Assembly: GCA_029948255.1 (NCBI GenBank)
Contig: JALIZF010001788.1
Location: 319,501 to 383,500 of the forward strand
Direction: 5' to 3'
Source: Telmatactis stephensoni
Lineage: Eukaryota > Cnidaria > Anthozoa > Actiniaria > Isophelliidae
Length of the DNA stretch: 64,000 nucleotides
How positions within the stretch are numbered: the first letter of the stretch is position 1; each line of letters begins with the position of its first letter. The position numbers were made by a program, and so were the translations under genes. The notes under the pieces were generated by a model. The model was not told where the DNA came from and did not search any database. It saw only the letters and a program-made list of their open reading frames with translations. This document shows positions 22,806 to 33,640 of the stretch, piece by piece.

Positions 22806-25317
22806 CTACAAAGACCAACTCCCCTCTTGTTGTTTATTATCTTGGAGATTTGCTTTTTCAAAAAAGTCTTTCCTTAAATTTTCATAAAGTGGACATTGAT
22901 ATAACATATGAATTTTGGATTCTAAAGTTACAAATTCGTTACCAAGGTTGCATAAGCGATCCTCTTCCGGTATCTTAGTATAACGACCAGTTTCAATTGC
23001 AAGTTGGTGATTGCTTATTCTAAATTTTGTTAAAAATCTTCTTTGGTCAAAGTTGTTAATTAGATCTAAATACTTTTCGGATTCATAATTGGTTTTTAAA
23101 GATTTGAAAAATTTGAGTTTCCTAGATGCTTGTACATTATTTCTCCAATTTTCAAAATATTGGTTTTTCATTTTTTCAACGAATTCATTAAGCAATTTAT
23201 TAGAGATAAAACGATCTTTCAATTTAGAGAAATCACCAAGGTTATATAGTTCAAACATTTTTTGAATATTGTAATGAAAGCAAGACTTATTACTCGAAAA
23301 TAGGGATTTTGAAATGAGAAACGTTTGTTTGACAATCGATTCATCAGGCATTGTAATTAAATGGTTATAAAATTTTAAAATAAGTTTATCAATAAAAATT
23401 TTTAACGGAAACCGGCCAAGTTCTGAACGACTTGCTAAATTTGATGATTTTCTGTTGATGCCAAGAAAGTATTTACAAAAAACGCAAATGTACCTTTTCT
23501 ATTTGATTTTTGTCCCAAAGCATCAATATTTTGTTTTTGGGTAAGTTCCCCATACTTCACACCCATACGTTAGATTGGGGATATTAGTGAATCAAACAAC
23601 TTATTTGCAAGTTTCGGTTTTAATTTTTTGAAATTGACAATCTGAGTTAATTGAAAGAAGCATGAAGTGCTTTTTCTTCAGATTGATTTAAATGACCATT
23701 AAATTTCCTGTCGAAGTTAATTTAACACCTAATAAGTAATTCATCTACAATATCCAGGTTTTTCCTGTTTATTTTAAAAGAAGGCCAGTTCGATTTCTTA
23801 CATCTTTCTTACTAATAATCATTATTTTTGATTTTTTTCATTACATTCATTTGCCATTGCGAACAAAAGCTTCCAACAGTATCAATACAATTTTGTAAAC
23901 CTTGTTTAGATTTTGACAATAGTACAAGATCATCCGCAAGATCATAATAGTGACGATAGTCTGGAGTTATTCGGAAGAATGATAGGATCAGACCTTATTG
24001 TTTGATCAAGTTGCAAAGAAAGTTCATTAAGGTACAGATTAAATAATAATGGGCTCAAAATACAACCCTGACGAACACCACGTGTGTAGGCAAATGTTTT
24101 TGTACGTTTTGATCCTAATTTGATAAAACATTTCGACTTAGAATATAAGCTTTTAATTAGCGAATAAAAGCTACCATTTATGTAATATTTGAAGCATTCT
24201 CGTAAATAAACCATCATGCCATATTGTATCAAAAGATTTTTTAAAATCAATAAAACAAGTGTAAATCTTGCCTCTTGAAGAGCCACTTACATACTTGTCA
24301 ATAATTCTTATGAAGAGAAGAATATGATCAGTTGTTCGATGTCCAGGTATAAAGCCTATTTGAGAATTATGTAAGATAGAATTACGTTGAACATAATTTA
24401 ACAGTCGTCGGTTTAAAATCAGAGAGAAAAAACCCATATTCCTCTATAGTTATTTGTATCAGATACATCACCGCTTTTGAAAATTGGTGTTAAAGAACCA
24501 ATACACCATGTATCTGGGAAAATCCCTGACTCATTAATATCAAGTTAAATAACTTGAAATAAACTAAACACATATCGTCCATACTATGTCGAATCATTTC
24601 ATTTCTAATTTTGTCCGAAGCTGGAGCTTTTATTATTTTAAGTGATTTTGCACAAGAATGTATTTCCTCAAGAGTGATAGGAGAATTGAGAATATCATTA
24701 AATAATTGGACTGGAATTTCTTTCAAGTTGTTCTAGATTACCTGCAAGATTTAATTGTTCTGTTCTTAATGTGGGCTTTTTATGTAATTTTGTAAAATGA
24801 TCTATCCATTTGTTATCACTTATTGGAGGAATATATTCATTTTCAATTTCTTCGTTAGCAGATTTTAATGTTTTCCAAAAATTCGTGTTTTCTGAGTTAA
24901 TTTGGAGCTCTTGCAATTTATCTTGATGGAAATTATATTTTTTTATCTTAAGAAGTTTTTTGAAATTCTTTAATTTATGATTATACAAATGTCTCAAATA
25001 AGGATCACATGGGTCTGAATGTTTTTGATTAGAAAGGTTCCTGAGTTCCTTTCTCGCCTTTCTACAATCAAAATCAAACCATTTTTTATGACATATTCTT
25101 TGTGTTTTCTTTTTCTTGTTTTGTTTAACTTGTTCTAAACGAAGCGACATAGATGAAGCTGTAGTAAAAATTGATTGAACAAGATGAACAGCTTCCTCTA
25201 TAGTTTCAGAATTTCCTTCATGAACATCTCTTGATAAAAAATTATTAATAAGTGTATAAACTGGTGTAGACTTCATGGCATTTTGAAAAGGTTCAACAGA
25301 ATCCTCATTCCAAATAT
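22806..25317 (-). pseudogene. Dead non-LTR retrotransposon (LINE), RT to C-terminus
   Basis: In order on the minus strand: a helical linker (25276-24700), the RT palm with GFIPGHRTTDHILL, motif A CFIDFKKSFDTIWHDGLF, motif B TRGVRQGCILSPLLFNLYL, motif C DLADDLVLL (about 23933), then a C-terminal region ending in a Cys/His zinc-like cluster (RLCNLGNE...HMLYQCPLY) at 22860-22960. Stops and frameshifts separate the blocks (near 24726/24698, 24437, 23942, 23352). The 5' end is cut at about 25317, so the apurinic-type endonuclease is missing. The clade is not certain from sight. Confidence 0.85.
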
Positions 25318-26102
25318 ATTAAGGAGTAGCCAACAAGCTGCTGGGACAATTATATCTGTTCTATAGACCCAGCCTGATATTAATCCACACAAGTTGCCAG
25401 CCAGGAAACATTACGTCCATAAAGATATGACCAAACCAAACTTTAACAAAATCCCAAGAAATTCATCAATGAGCTCTAGAAAGTTTCCCAGGAAAATCTA
25501 AATTTGCTAACCAAAAAAAAAAAAAAAAAAAGAAAACGTTAGGAACTAAAGTTTATATACTCGTCAGGAACATGTATGCTCTTCATATTATCATGGTTCC
25601 AATAGGCAAAACAATATTTCCCATGAAATTTCTAATTTCCTAACCAAAAAAAATTCTGAAATTGAAACACATCCAATACGTAACCTGGCGCCGCTTTAAA
25701 GTCATCCATGACAGACACATTATGAGTAGACATTAAGAAAGCAGTTTTATTGACACAGTGCACTGCGTTGTTGTTAAATTCGTGCTTTAACTACATGGTC
25801 GTGTTCTTCAGTGAACCTTGACCTGGGTCAGGCTGAATCAGAGTGCGCGTTGCGCCACTTCCCTGACTGAAATTCTTCAACGTGATAACTGAAACAGAGT
25901 GCACTGCGTTGCTGTTAAACTTGTCTTTACGTTCGTTTTCACAGACCAGCTGTATTTAGAACGATATGCAGACAAAGAATGCTACCGTAGCCAATACCGT
26001 AGTCTGTTGTTTACATGAGTATCTCCTCAAAAAGAACAATTACAACTCCCTGTTTTTTATTCCATATCTTTACTGATTGCCGACTTCAGCTTCAGCACTA
26101 GA
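25318..26102. other. No gene seen
   Basis: Holds a poly-A run at about 25508-25532. Two related 25-bp segments (GTGCACTGCGTTG(T/C)TGTTAAA) lie at 25762 and 25891. Confidence 0.4.
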
Positions 26103-26548
26103 CTACAAGTACCTATATATTGTATGCATCCTGTAGCATGACTGCAGTGTTTCATGGGTAAATACACTAAGTAATGATGGATCGAAAAATATTCGAAATA
26201 GGTCAAGTGTGATTATGGCTAGTTTATCCTCTTTGCTTAGACCTGTGCATTCGCCGATTTCTGCAACACCTTCTTGACGTGCCTTGAGAGTTGGCGATTG
26301 GCATTGCTTGGCAGCCCATACAATACACTCCATCGGATGTTCTTTAATCCACCTAGCAGCATCTTTGTTAACATTATCTGGTAGTGTTCTAAAAAGGTAC
26401 TTGTTCAGGTGATTATTTGTGGCAGCATTATCTTCCTTGCTGCCAAAGTCGAGCTCCTTTTGACAAGTAATGAATATAGGCACTTTATTGATAAACCCTT
26501 TGGCTGTCTTCCACTTCCGGTCTAAAGCCATCCAGCCACCTGTAATCA

Positions 26549-26583
<35 letters not shown>

Positions 26584-26987
26584 TAATCAATTCAATCAAT
26601 CAATTCAATCAATCAACCCAAGTACATTTTTAAAACTCTCGACTTGTCTACCTCGTACTTTGTTAATTGGAAAGACTGTGATCTAATTCGCCCATTCGCA
26701 TTCGCATCCTCTCGTGAGACAGAAAGAGAAAGAATTAACAAACCTTGTGTAATGATCTTCCAGTCATCAACTTCCATTAATTCCACTCTCGCTTCCTCAA
26801 GGTTTATTAGTTCGATTTCCTCATCAATCATCGCCTTATTGGATTCCCGTTGCTTAGTTACTCTTGCTACCTTAGAAGGATCAATAATCTTGTTGGTTGC
26901 CACAAAGAGGGATGTCTTCCCACTATTAGAGGGTCCAATTAAGCATGGAACTTTTTTTTTGTTTGTGCTCTCTTGATTGACACTCAA
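26103..26987 (-). CDS. Superfamily 3 helicase domain of a viral-type Rep protein (two exons)
   Basis: Exon A (26987-26744) ends CAAG|GTTTGT. Exon B starts after TTACAG at 26539 and runs to a stop at 26103. They join in phase and the split codon yields Gly. Exon A has a Walker A loop GPSNSGKTSL near residue 18, then an acidic stretch with Walker B character. Exon B has an LDRKWK sensor-like segment, then a beta-strand PIFITCQ (motif C position) and a conserved-looking LFRTLPD. This is the domain order of parvovirus NS1, papillomavirus E1 and CRESS-DNA Rep helicases, which unwind DNA for replication. No stop interrupts either exon. HUH-like exons lie upstream on the same strand. It is probably an endogenised or domesticated copy; a transposon origin is possible. 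Confidence 0.6.
26540..26625. repeat. (CAAT)n microsatellite in the SF3 intron
   Basis: About 17 irregular CAAT/CAATT units fill the acceptor side of the 204-bp intron. On the minus strand they give the pyrimidine-poor tract ATTGATTGATT before TTACAG. Confidence 0.85.
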
Positions 26988-27065
26988 ATTGATTAAATTA
27001 CAATTATATGTTTATAATGAAATATATATTTTAAAACTGTAACACTAAAAATATATTCATATAAA

Positions 27066-27275
27066 ACAACTGAGCTATTTACAATATACAAGAATTTTTA
27101 CAATCTGATACACAAAATATTTACAACAATAGAAATAAATAAAAATAAGAATAGAAAATAACAATAGAACAACTGAGCTATTTACAATATACAAGAACTT
27201 TTACAATCTGATATACAAAATATTTACAACAATAGAAATAAATAAAAGTAAGAAGAGAAAATAAAAACAATAGAT
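27066..27275. repeat. Two-copy tandem duplication, period 103 bp
   Basis: ACAACTGAGCTATTTACAAT begins at 27066 and again at 27169. The copies differ at about five positions. It lies between the HUH-like and SF3 exons. Confidence 0.85.
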
Positions 27276-27288
27276 GGATTTTAATTAC

Positions 27289-28094
27289 TTAGTCTTCATC
27301 AGACTCATTTTCATTCGCTGAAAGTTACAAAATAAACATTGTAACACATTCGCAGGTTAGCAAATTGGAAAAAAAAGACTTATACTTATCATTTTGGACC
27401 AAATATTGATTGTGCCCAAAAAGAGCACTTGAGCAGAACATGAGTATACGTTCTATTAGCACACCCCTGAAAGATAAAGAGAGCAAGTTTAGTGCTAATA
27501 TTCACAATTTTAGTAAAATGAGTGAATGATCCCCTTACCATCTAATGACTGAGCTCACATTCGGGTAGTTCTAAATAACATAAAATAACATAAACAACAG
27601 TCAGTTGCAGGCCAAAATTAAAGAAGAAGCACTTTCTACTTTTTGCGAAAAAAAAGAATTTTTTTGCACACGGGATGTCGATACTAGCAACAATTGCTCT
27701 GCAATCACTAGGCCGTTAATTTTGTGGGTCGGTGCATACTCCCACTGATGACAGAAATCACATGGTCAAACACTGCTACTTATCTTCAGCCAAAGCGTTA
27801 ACGTTTAGCAGTGTGCCATTTGTATTACGTTATGAGGTAGCCATGTCACTGAAAATAAACAATGTTTTGCGATCATTTTGGTGCTCACCTCATCAAAGGT
27901 GGCTATGTGGCCTTCCAAATAATGTGCCCTGTCCATCAACATTAAATGGACGTGCTCGTCATGGCATACTATCTAAAAGAAAATATATTCCTTTCAGAAG
28001 TTGTGACGAAAAAATTGGAAACGATCGACAAAGAAATTAAGATAGAACAATGTTTTCTTACCGTTAAATCGTCATTGTCTGGCACACCAGGCAT
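27289..28094 (-). CDS. HUH-endonuclease-like 5' exons of the Rep-type gene
   Basis: Exon 1 (28094-28062) encodes MPGVPDNDDLT and ends ACG|GTAAGA. Exon 2 (27972-27889) follows a TTTTAG acceptor in phase, reads VCHDEHVHLMLMD and ends GAG|GTGAGC. The HVH with hydrophobic neighbours matches motif II (HUH) of rolling-circle Rep nucleases, which nick and covalently hold DNA. Exon 3 opens at 27466 after TTTCAG and reads CANRTYTHVLLKCSFW before a stop near 27390. A possible terminal exon, ANENESDED and stop, follows a TTTCAG at about 27318. No motif I or catalytic Tyr was found. Either exons are missing or the locus is broken between here and the helicase. Confidence 0.45.
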
Positions 28095-28902
28095 TTTGCA
28101 GAACTAGAATGTAGTGATCTTCAGTTGCAATACTTTATGAGACGATGCTACTGTGATAAATCAGGCTTTTATACTTTTTCTTCAGGAAACATTGAGTGAC
28201 TACTGGTAATCCACAGTTAAACATGTATGGTGTGATATGGTAATTGTGTAAAGAAACCAAATCAACATCGTTTAAAGTATCACTTTATTCACTGTGGGAA
28301 TGTACACACAAACTAAACTTGCTGTTACAAAATCAATTACATTGTGATCATTTTAACACATTTCATTCATTTATGCAAGTGAACCGAGTTTGTTTGTTAG
28401 GTGTGCCGGTTTTGTCCATTACAGGAATGTGACGGTTCACATGTACTGAAGGTCTATCGTGGAGTTATTGAAGCTCAGTTACAAACAAGGCACAAATATA
28501 AAGTGTAGATTACAAAACATGGCAAGCTATTTTGCCATTAAACACTACTTTACTCCTTATGTCTACATGCTTTTGCATGTTGTATGAATTTGTCTGCAGT
28601 TCCCTCTTCTACCCTGCGAAGGGTTAGCTAAGGCTCAAAACGTCAGCAAGTTATCGTCTTCAGTTTTTACAGTGTTACAAGTTTCAATTCACCCCTCTCT
28701 GCAATCTGATTGTTAATTTTGAAGAAACAACTGAACATTAATTTCGCTTGAATTCTGTCATGTTCCAGTGTGGAAATTTAAAAAAACTGTGCGAACATTA
28801 CCAACTTATTAATTGTTTATTATAGTCCTTTCTTCAAATCTTATTCTAGTTCTCTAACTATTTGTTTTCATGCTCTCAGATAACAAAATCGCGATCATAT
28901 AA

Positions 28903-29746
28903 TTAAGGTAGTTCGGGACCCTTGCTACTGCGCATCACGCGCGCGCATTTGAGCGCGCGCACTTTTATTAAAGAACATTCTCTTGTCCGTGGGAAGTCTG
29001 GGCACTAGCGAGTCAGCAATTGAAAACCGAAGAAATTCGTTTTTTGGTAAAGAAAAATAGTATTTTATCGACCGGATTCTGCAAACAAATTTATCAAAAC
29101 ATGTTGTGCACCGTGTAAAGTAGGAGAAAAAGCTCGAACTATAAAATTTGGTGAATATTATGAGTCGAAAAGGAGCAGAGAACAACGCTAAAATAGCTGA
29201 TTTTTTGTGTTCGTTTTCGAAGATTTTTACCGTTTGTTCTTCTCTAACTCTTTAAACAATTCGGTGACCCCCTGATTTTATGAATGATTTCTGCTCACAA
29301 TTTTATAAACTATTCGTATAAAGAAAAAAAAGAATACTTCTATCGTTTCAATTTTGAGTAAATTTATCATTTTTCTGTCTGATCCTCCAAAAACGTGTAT
29401 TCTAGAAGGCCATTTTTTGCATATTATTGTTGATCTTTCGCTTCTTTGCAAATTGTTCGGCAACAACTTAGTTCCAAGTGTTTTTCTTCATCCCAGGCTA
29501 TCATTTTGTTTGCTTTTAAATACATTTGGTTGTTCCAAAATTCTTATAATTTGACCGAATATTGCGAGGCCATTTTTCGTAAAAAGATCCCCAAACACCC
29601 CACATCTCCCCCCTCATATCTCAAGAGTGACCTCGGTGACCCCCCATTTTTATTTTACATTTTACTTCCTCCTATGCCCCTCCTTCTTTGTAGGAATTTT
29701 GAAGGCAAGTTTATCGTAAAAATTCATGAATCCCGAACTACCTTAA
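28903..29746. mobile_element. TIR element with TTAA target duplication
   Basis: GGTAGTTCGGGA (28907) and TCCCGAACTACC (29731-29742) are flanked on each side by TTAA (28903-28906, 29743-29746), as in piggyBac and Kolobok elements. The 836-bp body contains alternating GCGCGCGC near the left end. It has AT-rich frames with no transposase similarity and is probably nonautonomous. Confidence 0.75.
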
Positions 29747-29789
29747 GATCAACCATGAGTTATAATCATCACTGAGCACACCCCTTCAT

Positions 29790-30273
29790 TTATGGGGAAT
29801 CTTGCCTGAGTCCATGGTGTTTGGAAATGTGGACAAAGATTTCGTGCAGACCACCTGGTAAATGAAGCCCACAATAAAAGCATCTATTGTCAGACTTGTA
29901 TTCTGGCAAATGATGGAAAAATGTCAAATGCACTTTCAATAGTCTTCTGTTTTTAAACATCCTTGGATGTTGTAAACAGAAGAAACAAGGATAGCTTACT
30001 CTTCTATGTTCCATTACGAAATGTAAAATGACAAGTTAGGTTGTCAGAGAATTCATATACAGGAGTTTGTTTACACATACTGAATAAGGTTCTTAGGAAG
30101 CCAAACTTATTAGCTTGTGTACTCACTAGTACTATCCTACTTCCGTTGCATTGTTCTTTTATGTTTTGGTCATTTTGTTTACAGATACTCTTACACCTCT
30201 GATCACTAATCATATCATTTTTAGCCTTTGACTTAGTTTTTCTCACTAAGTAATTCTTGATTGAAACATGCAT
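29790..30273 (-). pseudogene. C2H2-like zinc-finger exon, partly duplicated
   Basis: The downstream part (30014-29790) encodes YPCFFCLQHPRM...HLTFFHHLPEY and CFYCGLHLPGGLHEIFVHISKHHG. Each has a Cys pair followed by a His pair. About 300 bp upstream (30300-30260) a second block on the same strand begins PCFFCYQHPIM and then diverges. The DNA GGATGTTG(T/G)(A/T)AACAGAAGAAACAAGGATA occurs at both places, so an exon start was duplicated. The family is not identified. Confidence 0.4.
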
Positions 30274-30358
30274 TATTGGATGTTGGTAACAGAAGAAACA
30301 AGGATATTACTCTAATACTAGGCGAGAAAATGGAGCAACTGATCTTTTGTTCTGGGTT

Positions 30359-31873
30359 CAGAGGAGGGTCCAGTAGTTCCCCACAATACATTGCGAGCGC
30401 GGTTTGTTTGCAAAATGGTGGTCACTTCCGATTAAAGAACATGAAGTGAAAAACAGGCCCTGAAACTTTCCAGTATGTGACTTTATAGAGATAAGTTTCA
30501 TTTATATTCCTTGTTTCTTGTTATTTCTCTAGTTGTTTGGGTCTTTTTGCCCCCGGTGTATAAATAAAATTATCTATTGTGATCAGAGTGCTGGTTTCAG
30601 TTTCAAAATTACAACATGACGACCACGAGTTCAAAACCTACTGTTTATCTGAATACAGCTGGAGTTATTTTCATTTTAACAAAACTATTTTACAGAAAAT
30701 AGGATAAATGAAAATGCTGTCCAAAAAGGCTAAAAAAAACTTCACGATTTTTAGTGAAAACAAACCCGTGAAAAGCTCGAAAATGTCAAGTGCAAGGTTA
30801 CGCGAAAAGTGTTATCGCGTTGCTGGTTGTCAATAAATGTTGTTTCACGGATTGTGCCATCACTCTATAAATTACACAGCATCATTTAGAAAAGACATAC
30901 ACATTTGTACAAAATTTATTTCAAATATTTATTCAGAAGTCCATATAAATGCATTACATTTAAATTATTTATTCCAATGTCAATACATAACTCAAGTTCT
31001 ATGAATTATGAATTCTGTATTTTTTTGGATATTTGCCATCAAAAGCAAAACACTCATGTTCCTAGCAGTGTTTGTAGCTACCTACCTAATCCTAAATTAG
31101 AATAGACATTGAATCTTTTCTACTGACTCGACACTAATTTGCTTGTTGATCAACAAAAAAAACTTTCCTTTCCGTCACCTCGTTTCTTCCAGGTTTTCTT
31201 GCCGGCATAAAAACCTAATTCTTTACTCATTTGAAATTATCAATGAGCAACAAGGCAGCAAAAATAACTTAAAAAATGACAAAAAACAAGTTATAAGAAA
31301 TGTTTTCATTGCATCACAAAGATAAACACTCAAAATGTGAAACCTTGCAAAGCTGGCACTCACACGGTGGCTTTCTCGATAGTCTCGATACAATGTTTTC
31401 ATAAACTTCTCTATATGCTCATTTTATACAAATTCGACAAACTTAAGAAACACTTACAACTGCACTAACCTCCAAATCAGACGAAACGAATTAACGCTGG
31501 AAGTCTTATATGTTGAAATAGATCCTCCACTCTCTGGCCAGTAGCAACAACAGGAATCAGAGCTACTCTCAGATATTTTGTCAACAAAACTTATGTGAAC
31601 CTGACGGCACACAAGCTCAACGAATTTTACCCCAGGCAAAGACATTTCAAAATTTTCTTCGCTAACAGAGCGTATGTACAAGAAAGGAGAATTTTTTAAA
31701 ACAAAAGCTTACAACTATTTACATCCCTATTAAAAGCAAGTACTATTCGTCGAATCTCCCGCCATCACTCCTCTGCACTCTCTCAAGGCTCAAGACGAAT
31801 GATGACGTCACGTTTGAATCGATAATATATTATAAAGCGCAATGCATTGTGGGATACTACTGGACCCTCTTGT
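30359..31873. mobile_element. 1515-bp TIR element, 10-bp target duplication
   Basis: CAGAGGAGGGTCCAGTAGTT at the left and ACTGGACCCTCTTGT at the right. The TIR continues through CCCACAAT(A/G)CATTGCG. GTTCTGGGTT flanks both ends exactly (30349-30358, 31874-31883). A 9-10 bp duplication points to a Mutator-like element, and a decayed Mutator-like protein lies 160 bp away. The body carries a coding-like exon near its right end. Confidence 0.75.
31470..31645 (-). CDS. Coding-like first exon inside the TIR element
   Basis: An ATG at 31645 opens MSLPGVKFVELVCRQVHIS, then a Ser/Cys-rich SSSDSCCCYWPESGG and SSVNSFRLIWR, ending at a consensus TTGGAG|GTTAGT donor at 31469. Composition and donor are gene-like; no family recognised. 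It may be a captured host exon or the element's own gene start. The following exon was not found. Confidence 0.35.
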
Positions 31874-32032
31874 GTTCTGGGTTTATGATTATATGGTCGT
31901 TAATGATCTCATTACATAATCATGTAACTATAAGCTATGTTGTTCAAATGTCATTTAATCAGATGTCACGTCATGTCATGCCCTTCAATGCTCAATTTAT
32001 TGAAAGAGATTATAACAAGCAGTGCCTGTTTG

Positions 32033-32407
32033 CTAAGAACTATATAGAACTATAGTATCAATTAATATCTTATTAGGGTTTGGCCTACATATCAATCTGA
32101 AGCCCTGAGCTTGTTCACACTCAGCGTTAAGTGTGCTGCCAAGGCCATGTCTTGTTTCGTCAATAATTCCATACAGGTTGAGTGGTGTTTTACAAACAGA
32201 GCATCCCGATTTCAACTGATCTGCTAAAAAACCCAACTCTACTATTCTGCGACCAATCCTCCACGAAATGTTTTCTTTTCTTTATTCGGAAACTTTTTCA
32301 TTTTGTTTACATGTATCTTTGTCGATCAGTCTTGGTCGCTTCAAGGACTTCTTGACAAAACGACCATTTAGACTCCTTTTCCTTTCCCCCGTTTCAAATA
32401 TTTTCAT
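32033..32407 (-). pseudogene. Mutator-like transposase-associated protein, N-terminal fragment
   Basis: MKIFETGERKRSLNGRF, a basic stretch, a TAA stop at about 32280, then in the same frame SWRIGRRIVELGFLADQL, a Cys-pair block CSVCKTPLNLYG and ETRHGLGSTLNAECE. From memory this layout is the N-terminus of abundant cnidarian proteins annotated as mutator-like transposase domain-containing. After AECE the similarity ends and the frame stops at 32033, so the DDE part is gone. One stop plus truncation make it dead. Confidence 0.5.
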
Positions 32408-32871
32408 TTCCCTCGTATTTTTTCTATCGACAGTAATTTCACGACAAGAAATCTTTTGAAAGTACGTTTATTTTTCAAATTTTTCACGCATTGCGTTTCC
32501 CGGGGAAAAAACTGTCAAAAAAAATTAACGTCAGCTAAACATGCGTAAGAAAAGTGTGCACTGGAATTAGTGGCCCCCATCCTTAAGGTGAAAAATTCCT
32601 CTAGGACTAAAGGAATTTTAAGACTACCTGAAGGCGATTTTCACATTTACGGGAATTTTTTGTCATCCGTATTGTTATTTGGCTATTTTTTGTTAGAATT
32701 ATAGGCACCAATAATTCACTTATTTCGTAATGTCGGAAACTTTCAAGAGCGTGACGATTTCGAGTCAAAATAAGCCTTGCTTACCGCCAATAAGACAATA
32801 TTTAGTAAAAAGCCAAGTGTAAAAAGCTCTATCAATTTATTATTGAAGTATTTAAACTTACTGTTCTTTTG

Positions 32872-33640
32872 CTTCCTGAAAACATCAATTTGAATGACAT
32901 CGCCACTTGATGCCTTTTCCATTTCCAATATTTTTGGCAGAAGACCGTACGTTTCTGCAAACCAGAGTGCACTCCCAGCTTTTGACCTGAAAAGGAAATT
33001 AGAGGCAATACTTTATCTGTTTAAACCATGAAAATGTATTAGGAAGCAAGAACAATTACTTTATTTGCGCAAGTTGTCGTCTTTTTTGTCTCTGGCTTAC
33101 TTCTTCGAATGATTTTCTTCTCCCACTAATTTGCTTGTCGGCTTTTAGGTTACACAGTTCCCTAAACAGTGCACATCTTTCTTCAGTGCGTTTGTTCTCT
33201 TCAGTATACTGACTAATGAAATCGACGGGTGCTGACACAATTTCGTCTCTGGATACTAACAATGTTCTCCAGGCAGTCCGTCAAAGTTGTTGCCTGGTAT
33301 TGCCATTTGACTTAGACTCCAACTTGTTGTTGAATCTGGACACTTTCGTGGCGAGGGCTTTGCCGACATGACCGAGTGAGGCCGAAGAAATGAAAAAACC
33401 TTGGTTTTGTAAAGTTTTTTGTAAGGAAACAAAAATATTTTTGGGGCTTTTCTTTCTCCATTGCCAGAGCGCTTCTCCGTTGATTTGGATAGAAAAAGTG
33501 TCTTCTCCAATCATCAGTGTAGAGATGTTAAGATACGCAGGATTAACCGAGGGTTCTGCGAGCTCTGAAAAGAGCTCTCGGTTAAAACACTGTGTATCTG
33601 GAAAAGAAGATGTCATTATAAACACGAGAAAATCAGAAAA
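32872..33640 (-). pseudogene. Uncharacterised cnidarian-type repeat gene, two exons, one nonsense codon
   Basis: Exon 1 runs from about 33640 to 33060 with LNISTLMIGEDTFSIQING, FVSLQKTLQNQGFFISSAS and ISQYTEENKRTEERCALFRE. It ends AA|GTAATT. Exon 2 (32985-32872) starts after TTTTCAG and adds AGSALWFAETYGLLP, ending AACA|GTAAGT. A TGA where CGA is expected (about 33285) breaks exon 1. From memory, the ALWFAE(S/T)(F/Y)GLxP block belongs to a multicopy cnidarian family of unknown function with transposon-like distribution. Later exons are not found. Confidence 0.45.

Noticed and set aside
28580..28720. GAAGGGTTAGCTAAGGCTCAAAACGTCAGC, like sequence near Penelope-like element ends
   Set aside because: Only a short motif remembered from such elements; no reverse transcriptase or GIY-YIG part found nearby.
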